Of a stretch of DNA of 55,534 bases, positions 1 to 8,645 are shown in pieces. The notes beneath the pieces were generated by a model. The model did not search any database. It had not been told where the DNA came from and saw nothing but the letters and a program-made list of their open reading frames with translations. A program made the position numbers and the translations under genes. Each line of letters begins with the position of its first letter. Position 1 is the first letter of the stretch. The DNA is from Zetaproteobacteria bacterium (GTDB taxonomy: Bacteria > Pseudomonadota > Zetaproteobacteria > Mariprofundales > Mariprofundaceae). The DNA lies in the NCBI GenBank assembly GCA_021545585.1, contig JAJRTF010000106.1, positions 1 to 55,534 of the forward strand. Reading direction: 5' to 3'.

Positions 1-383
<383 letters not shown>

Positions 384-600
384 AAGTTGATACATTGTAT
401 TACTTATGATCCCGACATTGATCACTCGATCAAACTCAAATAAATAAACGTTTGCGTTCATTGCTGAACTGTTTACGTATCAGAGTCGATCAAGATAACC
501 AATGAAGGAAAATCCGACACGTCCACAGTTCAAATAAAAACCACTAATTGTAAAGAACAAATCCGCTGCCTTTTTGCTTGCGCCCAATTGGGCTCAGCCC
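384..600 (-). other. rRNA operon leader region
   Basis: This is non-coding leader between the 16S 5' end and the most proximal promoter. It should carry the processing stem and antitermination signals of the precursor rRNA. The boxA-like element is annotated separately. Short ORFs here are not credible genes. Confidence 0.7.
548..559 (-). promoter_or_regulatory. boxA-like antitermination site
   Basis: The minus strand reads TGTTCTTTACAA, close to the E. coli rrn boxA (TGCTCTTTAACA). It sits about 165 nt upstream of the 16S 5' end and downstream of all three promoters, the expected place for a Nus-factor antitermination signal. The assignment rests on motif and position only. Confidence 0.65.
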
Positions 601-606
601 AGCTGC

Positions 607-643
607 GGGCGGCGAATCTTAGCCTCGCCGCTTGAGGTGTCAA
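607..643 (-). promoter_or_regulatory. rRNA promoter, proximal of three
   Basis: On the minus strand: -35 TTGACA at 638-643, a 16-bp spacer, -10 TAAGAT at 616-621, then a GC-rich discriminator TCGCCGCCC at 607-615. A 16-bp spacer and GC-rich discriminator are typical of growth-rate and ppGpp-controlled rRNA promoters. The layout is identical to the two promoters further upstream. Confidence 0.75.
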
Positions 644-710
644 CCTCTTATTTCAACATTCCCTCGCAGTATGTTTCCAAGTGCCTTTCAGCATGGCTCC
701 TTGCTGCGGA

Positions 711-747
711 GGGCGGCGAACATTATCGCCGGATTCCAGTGCGTCAA
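711..747 (-). promoter_or_regulatory. rRNA promoter, middle of three
   Basis: On the minus strand: -35 TTGACG at 742-747, a 16-bp spacer, -10 TAATGT at 720-725, discriminator TCGCCGCCC at 711-719. It lies in a 46-bp segment (709-754) that recurs at 812-857 with one mismatch. Confidence 0.72.
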
Positions 748-813
748 CACCTTTGTTGAAACTCCCTCTTCAGGCGCAATTTGCAGCCATGCGGCGGCGC
801 CTCTTCCTGTCGA

Positions 814-850
814 GGGCGGCGAACATTATCGCCGGATTCCGGTGCGTCAA
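814..850 (-). promoter_or_regulatory. rRNA promoter, distal of three
   Basis: On the minus strand: -35 TTGACG at 845-850, a 16-bp spacer, -10 TAATGT at 823-828, and the same GC-rich discriminator at 814-822. It begins just past the tyrS stop codon, so tyrS transcription may also run into the rRNA operon. Confidence 0.72.
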
Positions 851-871
851 CACCTTTATTCTGAATCCCTT

Positions 872-2059
872 CTAACCCTCGACAGAAAGGCTGAGAAACT
901 TCCTTTTTCCAAGCTTGATCAGGTAGGGGCCGCCCGGTTGCAGCCGGTAATCCCTGTCAGCGACTTTTTTCCCATCAATGGACAGTGCATTCTGTTTGAT
1001 CATGCGCATGGCCTCGCCGTTGGAAGCCGTGAGTCCGGATCCCGTAAGCGCCCGAACGATCCATAATGAACCACCTTCTGCCGCCAATGTCATTTCCGGC
1101 ACATCATCCGGCACTTCCTTCTTGGCAAACTGGGCCTCAAAACCCTCACGGGCTGCCTGCCCCGCACCTTCGCCATGGAAACGATCAACGATCATCGCCG
1201 CCAGTTGCTTTTTGGCCTCCATCGGATGCATCTCTTTCATGTCATCCAGGTTCACATCCGTAAGCAGTTCGTAATACTTGAACATCAGATCATCGGACAC
1301 GCTCATCAGCTTGCCGAACTGTTCTTTGGCCGGTTCCGCCACGCCGACATAATTGTTCAGCGATTTGGACATCTTGTTCACGCCGTCCAGGCCCTCAAGC
1401 AACGGCATGGTCAGAATCACCTGCGGAACTTTTCCATATGCTTCCTGTAACTGGCGCCCCATCAGCAGATTGAATTTCTGATCATTGCCGCCCAGTTCCA
1501 CATCGGCATCCAGCGCCACCGAATCGTAGCCCTGAATCAGCGGATAGAGGAATTCATGGATGGCAATGGATTGCCCGCCCTTGTAGCGCTTCTCGAAATC
1601 ATCACGCTCCAGCATACGCGCTACCGTTGCTTTGGCCGCAATGCGGATCAGGTCGGCAGCCTGCAGGTTATTCAGCCATTCTGAATTGAAGCGCACCTCG
1701 GTCTGCATCGGATCAAGCATCCTGAACACCTGCTCCTTGTAGGTTTCGGCATTAATCAGCACTTCTTCATGGGTCAGAGGCGGACGCGTTTCGTTCTTGC
1801 CGGTCGGGTCGCCAATCATGCCGGTGAAATCACCGATCAGAAAAACAACCTGATGGCAGCAAACCTGAAACTGGCGCAGCTTTTCGAGCAACACGGTATG
1901 CCCCAGATGCAAATCAGGCGCCGTCGGATCAAACCCGGCCTTGATGCGCAGCGGCCGCCCTTCTTTGGCGGCTTCCCTGAGCTTCGCTTCCAGGCTCCCC
2001 TTGGGCAAAATCTCCAAGGTTCCGCGGCTCAGTAATTCCAGTTGCTGTTCGACTTTCAT
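872..2059 (-). CDS. tyrS: Tyrosyl-tRNA synthetase
   Basis: This cytoplasmic enzyme activates tyrosine with ATP and charges tRNA-Tyr. The 395-residue protein has the class I signatures: HLGH at residues 51-54, GGNDQKFN at about 190-197 and KMSKS at 229-233. A C-terminal S4-like RNA-binding domain covers about 335-390. The N-terminal layout fits the TyrRS subfamily found in many proteobacteria, of about 400 residues. I chose the ATG at 2059 because GGAG lies six bases upstream; the open frame extends further but without family similarity. It stops with TAG 22 bp before the distal rRNA promoter's -35 box and is divergent from anmK. Confidence 0.96.
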   Translation of the reverse strand: MKVEQQLELLSRGTLEILPKGSLEAKLREAAKEGRPLRIKAGFDPTAPDLHLGHTVLLEKLRQFQVCCHQVVFLIGDFTGMIGDPTGKNETRPPLTHEEVLINAETYKEQVFRMLDPMQTEVRFNSEWLNNLQAADLIRIAAKATVARMLERDDFEKRYKGGQSIAIHEFLYPLIQGYDSVALDADVELGGNDQKFNLLMGRQLQEAYGKVPQVILTMPLLEGLDGVNKMSKSLNNYVGVAEPAKEQFGKLMSVSDDLMFKYYELLTDVNLDDMKEMHPMEAKKQLAAMIVDRFHGEGAGQAAREGFEAQFAKKEVPDDVPEMTLAAEGGSLWIVRALTGSGLTASNGEAMRMIKQNALSIDGKKVADRDYRLQPGGPYLIKLGKRKFLSLSVEG

Positions 2060-2147
2060 GATAACTCCATTGAAGGCGAAGTGTAGCGGCAGCACTTGCG
2101 AGTGCCAGCACATGACTTTGCATCCATTTATCGGCTATGCTGGGCTC

Positions 2148-3302
2148 ATGTCAGAAGCCCCCCTATTCCTCGGCCTGATGTCCGGCACCTCATGTGATGG
2201 CATTGATACTGCTATTGTCAGAATGGGAGAAAAGCCGGAACTGGTTTATTTCTGCGAATCGCATATGCCGGAAAAACTGCGCGAACCCGTCCTGCGCCTT
2301 GCAGCACCCGGCCTGAACGAAATTGATGCCATGGGGGAGCTACACCACGCCCTGGGCATCGCCTTTGCCAAAGCGGCTCTGTCGGGAATTGATCAGGCGG
2401 GCCTTAAACCCTCGGACATTGCCGCTATCGGCAGTCATGGCCAAACCATCCGCCACCGGCCTCAGGCACGGCATCCGTTCACCGTGCAGATTGGCTGCGC
2501 CTCAACCATTGCCGAAAAAACCGGCATCACGACCATCGCCGATTTCCGCAGTCGTGACATCGCCGCCGGCGGGCAGGGCGCCCCGCTGGTTCCGTTTGCA
2601 CATCGGATGCTGTTTGGTGAAGCAGGCAAAAACATTGCCGTGCTGAATATTGGCGGCATCGCCAACCTGACATGGCTCGGGTCAGATGGACACACTAGCG
2701 GCTTTGATACAGGACCGGGCAATATGCTGATGGACGGGCTGATGCTGAGCCTCAGTGATGGACGCCATGCCTTTGATGCCGCTGGCGAGCTTGCTGCCAG
2801 CGGCAAGGTATGTAACGCGCTGCTGGACAAACTGATGCTCCATCAGTTTCTGAAAAAGTCTCCGCCCAAATCCACTGGACGTGAAGATTTCGGCGATGAC
2901 ATACGTGATGTAATCCTTTTCCACCCCGGCATCAGCGATGCCGACCGTCTGGCCACAGCGGCGGCTTTTACCGTGAACAGCATTGTCGATGCAGTGCGCT
3001 TTTTGCCTGCAGCGCCGGGGCGCTGGCTGGTCTGCGGCGGCGGCGTCCGCAATGCGCATCTGCTGGCCATGCTCGGTGAACGGCTTGCCCCGGCTGAAGT
3101 CGCCTCCACCCATGCGGCAGGCCTGCCCGCCGAGGCTGTTGAGGCTGTTTGCTTTGCCATACTGGCCGAACAGACGCTCAGAGGTGAGGCAAACACCATC
3201 GCCGAGGTGACCGGGGCAGCGCATCCGGTATGTGGAGGCATGATTGCTCCCGGCCGTAACTGGCCGGCACTGCTCGCATCCATCCCGCAATGGACCCGCT
3301 GA
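2148..3302 (+). CDS. anmK: Anhydro-N-acetylmuramic acid kinase
   Basis: AnmK phosphorylates and opens 1,6-anhydro-N-acetylmuramic acid released during cell-wall turnover, giving MurNAc-6-phosphate for peptidoglycan recycling in the cytoplasm. The N-terminal nucleotide-binding motif GLMSGTSCDGID (residues 9-20) is diagnostic. Also visible are GSHGQT near 85, an NIGGIAN block and the DTGPGN motif. The 384-residue length suits the family. I start at the ATG at 2148; an upstream in-frame ATG at 2112 would only add unrelated residues. The gene overlaps the following membrane hydrolase gene by 13 bp, which suggests co-transcription. Confidence 0.95.
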   Translation: MSEAPLFLGLMSGTSCDGIDTAIVRMGEKPELVYFCESHMPEKLREPVLRLAAPGLNEIDAMGELHHALGIAFAKAALSGIDQAGLKPSDIAAIGSHGQTIRHRPQARHPFTVQIGCASTIAEKTGITTIADFRSRDIAAGGQGAPLVPFAHRMLFGEAGKNIAVLNIGGIANLTWLGSDGHTSGFDTGPGNMLMDGLMLSLSDGRHAFDAAGELAASGKVCNALLDKLMLHQFLKKSPPKSTGREDFGDDIRDVILFHPGISDADRLATAAAFTVNSIVDAVRFLPAAPGRWLVCGGGVRNAHLLAMLGERLAPAEVASTHAAGLPAEAVEAVCFAILAEQTLRGEANTIAEVTGAAHPVCGGMIAPGRNWPALLASIPQWTR

Positions 3303-4279
3303 CCCACGCCCTGTCGGGTGCCGCTCTGGCCCGCGCCCTGCCCGGACAGCCGCTACCCCGCTCACAGGTCATGCTGCTGATCGTGCTGGCCATGGCGCCC
3401 GATGCAGATTTTGTGCTGAAATTCATCTCGGATGCCATCTATCTCGAATACCATCGCGGCATCACCCATTCCGTGCTGATGCTGCCGTTATGGATATGGC
3501 TGATCCATGCCCTGCTTCCGGGACAGCGCTCTGCGGCACCGCTTACCCCTTGGCTGATTGGTCTGGCACTGGCGATGCATATTCTGCTTGATCTGATCAC
3601 ATCTTTCGGAACCATGATCATGGCGCCCTTTTCCGACTGGAGAGCCGCCCTGGATCTGGTATTCATTATCGATCCGCTGTTCACGGGCTGTCTGCTGCTT
3701 CCCTTACTGCTCATGCTGCTGTGCAAAAAACAGGCCCGGAAACTGGCGATCACTGCCCTTGTCCTGATGGGCGGCTATCTGGCCACGGTCGGAGTGATGC
3801 ATCAGAAGGCCCTGGATATTGCACGGGTCGCACAGCCCGATGCCGGACAGCTTACGGCCCTGCCGTTGCCATTTTCACCCTTCCACTGGCAACTGATTGC
3901 CAGTTTCCCCGACCATTACCGGCGTGCAAGTGTCAATCTGGCGCCCGGCTTCTCCGGCACAGCATCACTGTTTCCGGAAAAACTGGCCTCTCCTTATCTG
4001 GCTCACATCAAGCCGCCCGAATCCCTGATCTGGCAACGACTGCTTCGCATGGACAGCCTGACATTCACGGAAAAACTGCCAGGCATGGATTTTTACCGCT
4101 GGTTTGCCCGCTTCCCGGTCCTGCTGGAGCAGCATGCCGATTATATTGAGTTTGGCGATTTGCGTTTCGGTGCCGGCATCAGGGGTACGCATGCATCCTT
4201 TCGCCTGCATATTGAGCGGGGCCATAAACCCAGGGCCTGGCTGGTATGGCGTAATGATGTGCGTACTGAATTACAATGA
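3290..4279 (+). CDS. YdjM/DUF457-type membrane metal-dependent hydrolase
   Basis: This 329-residue inner-membrane protein has the metal-hydrolase hallmarks of the YdjM (DUF457, PF04307-like) family. In order these are an N-terminal DPLTHALSG segment, APDADF near residue 35, HRGITHS near residue 56 and a HILLDLITSFGT helix near residue 100. These His/Asp residues probably bind metal near the membrane face. About four to five hydrophobic helices fill the first ~170 residues, followed by a soluble C-terminal domain. It overlaps the 3' end of anmK. The substrate is unknown; the LexA association reported for E. coli YdjM gives no clear function here. Confidence 0.85.
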   Translation: MDPLTHALSGAALARALPGQPLPRSQVMLLIVLAMAPDADFVLKFISDAIYLEYHRGITHSVLMLPLWIWLIHALLPGQRSAAPLTPWLIGLALAMHILLDLITSFGTMIMAPFSDWRAALDLVFIIDPLFTGCLLLPLLLMLLCKKQARKLAITALVLMGGYLATVGVMHQKALDIARVAQPDAGQLTALPLPFSPFHWQLIASFPDHYRRASVNLAPGFSGTASLFPEKLASPYLAHIKPPESLIWQRLLRMDSLTFTEKLPGMDFYRWFARFPVLLEQHADYIEFGDLRFGAGIRGTHASFRLHIERGHKPRAWLVWRNDVRTELQ

Positions 4280-4297
4280 ATCAGGTGCAAAACAAAT

Positions 4298-4588
4298 CTA
4301 TCCGGCCAGCGGACCATCGAGGAATGCCATATCCTGCCAGATGCCCGTCGGGTGGCCTTCGGCATCGCGAAAGCGCAGATTCTGACGTTTGGGCACCAGC
4401 CGATGCGGGCGACCATAGCTGTCTTCCTGCACATCATTGCCATCGTGTGCGGACAGGATCATCAACCCTTCCTCAGGCAACAGGTCGGTGACCTCATATT
4501 CAACATCAAAATAGCGCACCCGCCGTCCAATCAGCAGGCACATCGCCTCGTCATCATCGATCATGCTTTGCAGTGCTTGATCCGTCAT
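4298..4588 (-). CDS. Conserved-looking small protein of unknown function
   Basis: This encodes 96 residues and is acidic at the N-terminus, with no signal peptide or membrane segment. The core reads as a small beta-rich domain (IGRRVRYFDVEYEVTDLLPE, then LMILSAHDG). The start ATG at 4588 is preceded by AGGGGA at good spacing. It is convergent with the membrane hydrolase gene (18-bp gap) and divergent from the channel gene. I do not recognise the family. The coding call rests on the ribosome binding site, length and codon usage like its neighbours. Confidence 0.7.
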   Translation of the reverse strand: MTDQALQSMIDDDEAMCLLIGRRVRYFDVEYEVTDLLPEEGLMILSAHDGNDVQEDSYGRPHRLVPKRQNLRFRDAEGHPTGIWQDMAFLDGPLAG

Positions 4589-4733
4589 ATCAATCCCCTG
4601 TTCACCTCCAGCTTAGAAAGGGCCGCGCCGCAGGTCAATTCATTAATCCGCGCACCTGTACATTGGAGTGCATGGGAATTCCGGCTACAATAGCTCGCGA
4701 ATCAGTCGCGCAACATTGTCGGGAGGCACTATA

Positions 4734-5834
4734 ATGGACTTTTTATCACAATTGGGGGCCATGACCCTGCTTGATATCCCGGTCAGCCGCTGGTTGCTGG
4801 CCGTGCTGACTCTGTTTGCCACCATGGTTGCCCAGCGGCTGATTCTTAGTGCCTTCCACGTCCTGGCCCACAGCATTGCCGCGCAAACCGAAACCCAGCT
4901 GGATAATGTCCTGCTTGAAGCAGCTGAACGCCCGGCCGGTATGCTGGTGCTTATCCTTGGTCTGCTGCTGACCATTCATGTTCTGCAGCCACCGCTGACC
5001 TCATTCCCGATTGTCATCCTTGCCGACCAGGCCGGCCGCATCATCTCGATTATTATCGGGGTCTGGTTTTTATGGCGGATGATCGATGGCTTATCCGCCT
5101 ATTTTACTGCTCGCGCCGCCCAGACGGACTCATCGCTGGATGATCAGCTGGTGCCGTTTATTGCCAAGACACTGAAGATTTTTCTGGTTCTGACCGCAGT
5201 GCTGGTGGTGGCCCAGAACATGGGCTATTCGGTGTCCGGCCTGATCGCCTCGCTGGGCATCGGTGGTATTGCCATAGCCATGGCTGCCAAAGACACCATC
5301 GCCAATGTGTTCGGTTCAGTGATGATACTGGTGGATCGCCCGTTTACCATCGGTGACTGGATCAAGACCAGTGAGTTTGAAGGTGTGGTTGAGGAAGTCG
5401 GTTTTCGCTCCACGCGTATCCGTACCTTTGGAAAAACGCTGGTCAATGTGCCGAACTCGACGCTAGCCAATATGGTAATTGATAACATTGATGCCAGACC
5501 CAAGCGACGGGTCAAGATGCGCATCGGCATCACCTACAATGCCACAGCCAAACAGATTCAGCAGGCTATTGAAGGAATCGAGTCCATTCTCAAACATCAT
5601 ATCGGCGTGGATCGTGACTTTTCGCTGGTCAAATTCGATGAATTCGAGGACTCATCTCTGTCGATCTTTCTGTATTACTTCACCAAGACAACCCACTGGG
5701 CTGAATATCTGCAGGTGCGTCAGGAAGTGAATATGCAAATCATGGAGCTGCTGGAGAAACTCGACCTTGAATTCGCCTTTCCGACCCGCACCGTGCATCT
5801 GGCGGATCAGACAACAGGTACGCCTTCAAGCTGA
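4734..5834 (+). CDS. Small-conductance mechanosensitive channel (MscS family)
   Basis: This inner-membrane channel is likely to open under membrane tension and release solutes during osmotic downshock. The 366-residue protein has four hydrophobic helices in the first ~195 residues. The pore helix is recognisable at about 163-195 (GLIASLGIGGIAIAMAAKD), followed by the beta-domain motif VDRPFTIGDW near 200-209 and VPNSTLANMVIDN. The ATG at 4734 is preceded by GGGAGG; the frame upstream of it is non-coding. It is somewhat longer than E. coli MscS (286 residues), with extra N-terminal helices like the YbdG/YnaI class. Confidence 0.92.
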   Translation: MDFLSQLGAMTLLDIPVSRWLLAVLTLFATMVAQRLILSAFHVLAHSIAAQTETQLDNVLLEAAERPAGMLVLILGLLLTIHVLQPPLTSFPIVILADQAGRIISIIIGVWFLWRMIDGLSAYFTARAAQTDSSLDDQLVPFIAKTLKIFLVLTAVLVVAQNMGYSVSGLIASLGIGGIAIAMAAKDTIANVFGSVMILVDRPFTIGDWIKTSEFEGVVEEVGFRSTRIRTFGKTLVNVPNSTLANMVIDNIDARPKRRVKMRIGITYNATAKQIQQAIEGIESILKHHIGVDRDFSLVKFDEFEDSSLSIFLYYFTKTTHWAEYLQVRQEVNMQIMELLEKLDLEFAFPTRTVHLADQTTGTPSS

Positions 5835-5941
5835 AGACCTAAGGCTTACCCCCATACCTGCGAGACCGGTTTGTTAAAGCAGAGCAGCAGCACACGGCCC
5901 TTAAACTTGCGCCTGATCCGGCAAAGGGCATGATGCGAGGC

Positions 5942-6382
5942 ATGAGCAATAAACCTGTGATCGAAGCCTTTACCGATGGCGCCTGCTCGGGAAATCCCGG
6001 CCCGGGCGGCTGGGGCGTGCTGTTAAAATCAGGCAAGCACAGGAAAGAACTGTGCGGGGGTGAAAAGCAGACCACCAATCAGCGCATGGAACTGCAGGCT
6101 GCCATTGAAGCGCTGCGGGCACTGAAAAAACCGTCGCATATCACCATTTATTCCGATTCGAAATATGTCATCAAGGGCATCACCGAATGGATACACGGCT
6201 GGAAAAAAAACGGCTGGAAGAATGCCAGTAAAAAACCGGTCGCCAACGATGATTTATGGCGAGCACTGGATGAACAGGCGGCTCGCCATCAGATCAACTG
6301 GCAATGGGTAAAAGGCCATGCCGGCCATGAAGGTAACGAGCGCGCCGATGAGCTGGCGCGTCAGGGCATACCAATCGACTGA
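5942..6382 (+). CDS. rnhA: Ribonuclease HI
   Basis: RNase HI cleaves the RNA strand of RNA-DNA hybrids. The 146-residue protein has the four catalytic carboxylates: D12 (FTDGA), E50 (RMELQAAI), D72 (YSDSKYV) and D136 (NERADELA). The basic protrusion ([15 protein letters not shown], about 86-100) that binds hybrid substrate is also present. In-frame ATGs at 5930 and 5933 are possible alternative starts; 5942 best matches the family N-terminus. Its 3' end overlaps the convergent lipase-like gene by 22 bp. Confidence 0.96.
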   Translation: MSNKPVIEAFTDGACSGNPGPGGWGVLLKSGKHRKELCGGEKQTTNQRMELQAAIEALRALKKPSHITIYSDSKYVIKGITEWIHGWKKNGWKNASKKPVANDDLWRALDEQAARHQINWQWVKGHAGHEGNERADELARQGIPID

Positions 6383-7605
6383 TCCGGTGCTGCGGGAAGC
6401 TCCGGGGCCACAGGCTGTGACACAGCTGGAGCCACGCCCTCATCCGGGACAGAGGCTTTACCGGCCCCCGATGAAATATGTTTCTCGCTTTTTTCCGAAT
6501 CGGTTGCCTCATCCTGCTCCAGAAGCACTGTTTTCAGCTGTACGGGGATTCCGGCCTTGCGCAATTCGTTGCTTTCAAGCTCCACTGTTTTATTCACCTG
6601 TTTCGATCGATAGACAATCTTTTCATCAGGCCGCATATTTTCAATCACGGCAACATTGCCCCCCATGGGAAACAAACCGGAACGAACATCGCAACAGACA
6701 GCGATACCTGCAGGCTGGTTGACTCCCCTGACATTCAGGCGCTTCAGACTCGTACCCGAGAATGCTTCGGGTGTATCACCAACATGCCTGACAAAATGCA
6801 ACCACGCATCACGGCGCTCAGGCGGCGGCGCCAGATCGGGCAGGCTCCCGTCACTGAGGAAGCGGACAATAAAATCAAAACTCGGCAAGCGTTTGGCCAG
6901 AGTATGATGGTCGCCCTTGACCTGTACATTATGTCCCCAAGGTAAATAGGCTGAGGCTGCATCAACAATGAAATCCGATTCAAGGAACGATTCCTCCCCG
7001 GCATAGACGTTCAATACTTCGATATCCATCATTTCCGAGCCTTCCAGGTCATTCAGCTGCCAGAGAAAATCACTGCCCGGCCGAATCTCGGAAGCCTGGA
7101 TATTGCCTTCGGAACTCAGGCTGGCGATTCCGGTCAAAAACCGGGCGGCATTGGTGCCGAAGTGGGGCGTCGACAAAAAAACCACTCGGCGAACCGGATT
7201 GTCCGGATGATGGCTGAGATACTGTCTCAGCAGCAATCCACCCATACTGTGGGCAACTACATCCACCCTGGGGTATTCGACCAGAAACCGGTCGAGCTTC
7301 TCCTCCAGCACCTCAAGCGGCGGATAGCGATTAGCCACAATGCCGGTGCGATAGTTGAAAAGATAAATATCCTGATGGAGCCTATCCTCCAGGACTTTTA
7401 ATTTTTCCGGGGCCGGCCAGGTGAACTCGCCACCATTCCAGCCATGTATCAGAATCACCGGCGGCTGATCGGGGTAATCCTGCTGGACAAGCTCATCCAT
7501 GCTTTCCCATGTTTTCCAAAGATCGGTGGAAACCTGCTCGCTCGTCCTGGTTGAACAGGCGGGCAGCAGTGCGGCCAGCAAGCAAACCATCATAAACCTT
7601 CGCAT
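6361..7605 (-). CDS. Lipase-like alpha/beta hydrolase lipoprotein
   Basis: This 414-residue protein starts with a lipoprotein signal (lipobox LPAC, Cys17), so it is probably anchored in an outer- or inner-membrane leaflet facing the periplasm. An alpha/beta hydrolase fold follows: an oxyanion-type HGWNGG at 54-59, and the nucleophile elbow AHSMGG at 118-123 with Ser120, as in bacterial triacylglycerol lipases and PGAP1-like esterases. A candidate catalytic His lies in GDHHTL. The last ~90 residues (Ser, Glu, Ala and Pro-rich) look like a disordered tail. The ATG at 7605 gives the signal peptide directly. The substrate is unknown. Confidence 0.82.
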   Translation of the reverse strand: MRRFMMVCLLAALLPACSTRTSEQVSTDLWKTWESMDELVQQDYPDQPPVILIHGWNGGEFTWPAPEKLKVLEDRLHQDIYLFNYRTGIVANRYPPLEVLEEKLDRFLVEYPRVDVVAHSMGGLLLRQYLSHHPDNPVRRVVFLSTPHFGTNAARFLTGIASLSSEGNIQASEIRPGSDFLWQLNDLEGSEMMDIEVLNVYAGEESFLESDFIVDAASAYLPWGHNVQVKGDHHTLAKRLPSFDFIVRFLSDGSLPDLAPPPERRDAWLHFVRHVGDTPEAFSGTSLKRLNVRGVNQPAGIAVCCDVRSGLFPMGGNVAVIENMRPDEKIVYRSKQVNKTVELESNELRKAGIPVQLKTVLLEQDEATDSEKSEKHISSGAGKASVPDEGVAPAVSQPVAPELPAAPDQSIGMP

Positions 7606-7688
7606 GGGGCCATACTCGATGATTTGAACCGGCTTGCAAGGCTCCCCGACCCTTGGCAATCACTCCGTGTTGTGGTCGCATGCGGCGA

Positions 7689-8237
7689 ATGAAAATGCTA
7701 TTCGATTTTTTCCCGGTATTGCTGTTTTTCGCCGCCTATAAATTCTATGATATCTACGTTGCCACTGCCGTGCTGATTGCCGCATCGGCAGTCCAGACAT
7801 TCACCCACCGTATCATCAGCGGTAAATTCGAAAAAACACATGTCATTACACTGGTTCTGATCCTGCTATTCGGCGGAGCCACGCTGCTGCTGCACGATGA
7901 GGTATTTATCAAGTGGAAGCCTTCGGTCATCAACTGGCTGTTCGGCATGGTATTTATCGGTTCACATTTCATCGGCGACAAAACCATTATTGAGCGCATG
8001 ATGGGCGCCAATATCAAGCTTCCTGTAATCGTATGGAGTCGTTTGAATATGGCCTGGGCAGGATTCTTTACATTCCTGGGTTTTCTCAACCTTTACGTGG
8101 CCTTCACATTCGACACAGACACATGGGTGAACTTCAAACTGTTCGGCCTGCTGGGCCTGACTCTGGCCTTTGTGATTGCACAAAGCTTTTATCTGGTCCG
8201 CTACATGCCGGCTGAGAAAACCGCCGACGAAGAATAG
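7689..8237 (+). CDS. yciB: Inner-membrane septation protein YciB (IspA/IspZ family)
   Basis: This polytopic inner-membrane protein of 182 residues matches E. coli YciB throughout. Conserved blocks include FFAAYKFYDIYVATA near the N-terminus, LLHDEVFIKWKPSVI near 70 and NLYVAFTFDTDTWVNFKLFGL near 135-155. YciB has been linked to envelope integrity and septation through contacts with division and elongation proteins. I start at the ATG at 7689; a second ATG follows two codons later. It is divergent from the lipase-like gene and stops with TAG. Confidence 0.92.
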   Translation: MKMLFDFFPVLLFFAAYKFYDIYVATAVLIAASAVQTFTHRIISGKFEKTHVITLVLILLFGGATLLLHDEVFIKWKPSVINWLFGMVFIGSHFIGDKTIIERMMGANIKLPVIVWSRLNMAWAGFFTFLGFLNLYVAFTFDTDTWVNFKLFGLLGLTLAFVIAQSFYLVRYMPAEKTADEE

Positions 8238-8252
8238 TTTCACGCTCTGTGG

Positions 8253-8280
8253 TTGACCCGTGACAGGCAGAATCTATACT
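8253..8280 (+). promoter_or_regulatory. Sigma70-like promoter of the AbrB-like gene
   Basis: TTGACC at 8253-8258, a 16-bp spacer and TATACT at 8275-8280 lie 27 bp upstream of the AbrB-like start codon. A transcript would start at about 8287, leaving a short leader with the GGAGG ribosome binding site. Confidence 0.65.
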
Positions 8281-8307
8281 TTGTTATAACATTGTAACGG
8301 AGGCTCC

Positions 8308-8580
8308 ATGATTAAAACCCTTACCCCCATCGGCAACAGCCTGGGGCTGATTATCGACCGGCCCATATTGAATCTATTACATATCGATCGCGATACCGAG
8401 CTTGAGATCAGCACCGACGGACAAACCCTGATCATTCGCCCGGCAGGCGCTAAAAAAGCCCGGCCCGGAAAATCGCCCGCGGCCAAAGGCGCTAAAAAAA
8501 TCGACAGCGCCGATAAGCCGACTTCAGTCAGAGATGCAGCGCGAAGCTTCCTCGGCGAGTTCAAGGATGCATTGAAATAA
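8308..8580 (+). CDS. Orphan AbrB/MazE-type DNA-binding protein
   Basis: This is a 90-residue protein. Residues 1-47 form an AbrB/MazE/SpoVT swapped-hairpin domain (IKTLTPIGNSLGLIIDRP, then LEISTDGQTLIIRPAG), the fold used by antitoxins and transition-state regulators to bind DNA as dimers. A Lys/Ala/Pro-rich linker (about 48-70) and a short helix ending FLGEFKDALK follow. It has its own promoter, a strong GGAGG ribosome binding site and a bidirectional terminator, so it is a single-gene unit with no adjacent toxin. I infer a small regulator or nucleoid-associated role. Confidence 0.8.
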   Translation: MIKTLTPIGNSLGLIIDRPILNLLHIDRDTELEISTDGQTLIIRPAGAKKARPGKSPAAKGAKKIDSADKPTSVRDAARSFLGEFKDALK

Positions 8581-8589
8581 CTTTGTATA

Positions 8590-8619
8590 AAAAAGCCGCA
8601 ACCGGAGTTGCGGCTTTTT
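8590..8619. terminator. Bidirectional rho-independent terminator
   Basis: An inverted repeat pairs AAAAAGCCGCAAC (8590-8602) with GTTGCGGCTTTTT (8607-8619) across a four-base loop. It has T runs on both strands and lies between the convergent AbrB-like gene and ilvE, so it probably terminates both. Confidence 0.9.
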
Positions 8620-8645
8620 ATGTCATCGCTACTTACAGAACAGGC

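Larger units (their letters stand above)
709..857. repeat. Direct repeat carrying the rRNA promoters (103-bp period)
   Basis: Positions 709-754 and 812-857 are direct copies differing at one base (738/841). The third promoter at 607-643 keeps the same spacing (104 bp) and architecture but has diverged outside the core motifs. The arrangement suggests tandem duplication of a promoter unit. Confidence 0.85.

Noticed and set aside
709-857. The 103-bp repeats as a CRISPR or VNTR
   Set aside because: There are only two close copies and one diverged copy, each holding a promoter with conserved spacing. The spacers are not unique 30-40 bp units and no cas genes are present.
8308-8580. A toxin-antitoxin pair at the AbrB-like gene
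   Set aside because: No second small gene lies next to it. The gene is bounded by its own promoter and terminator.
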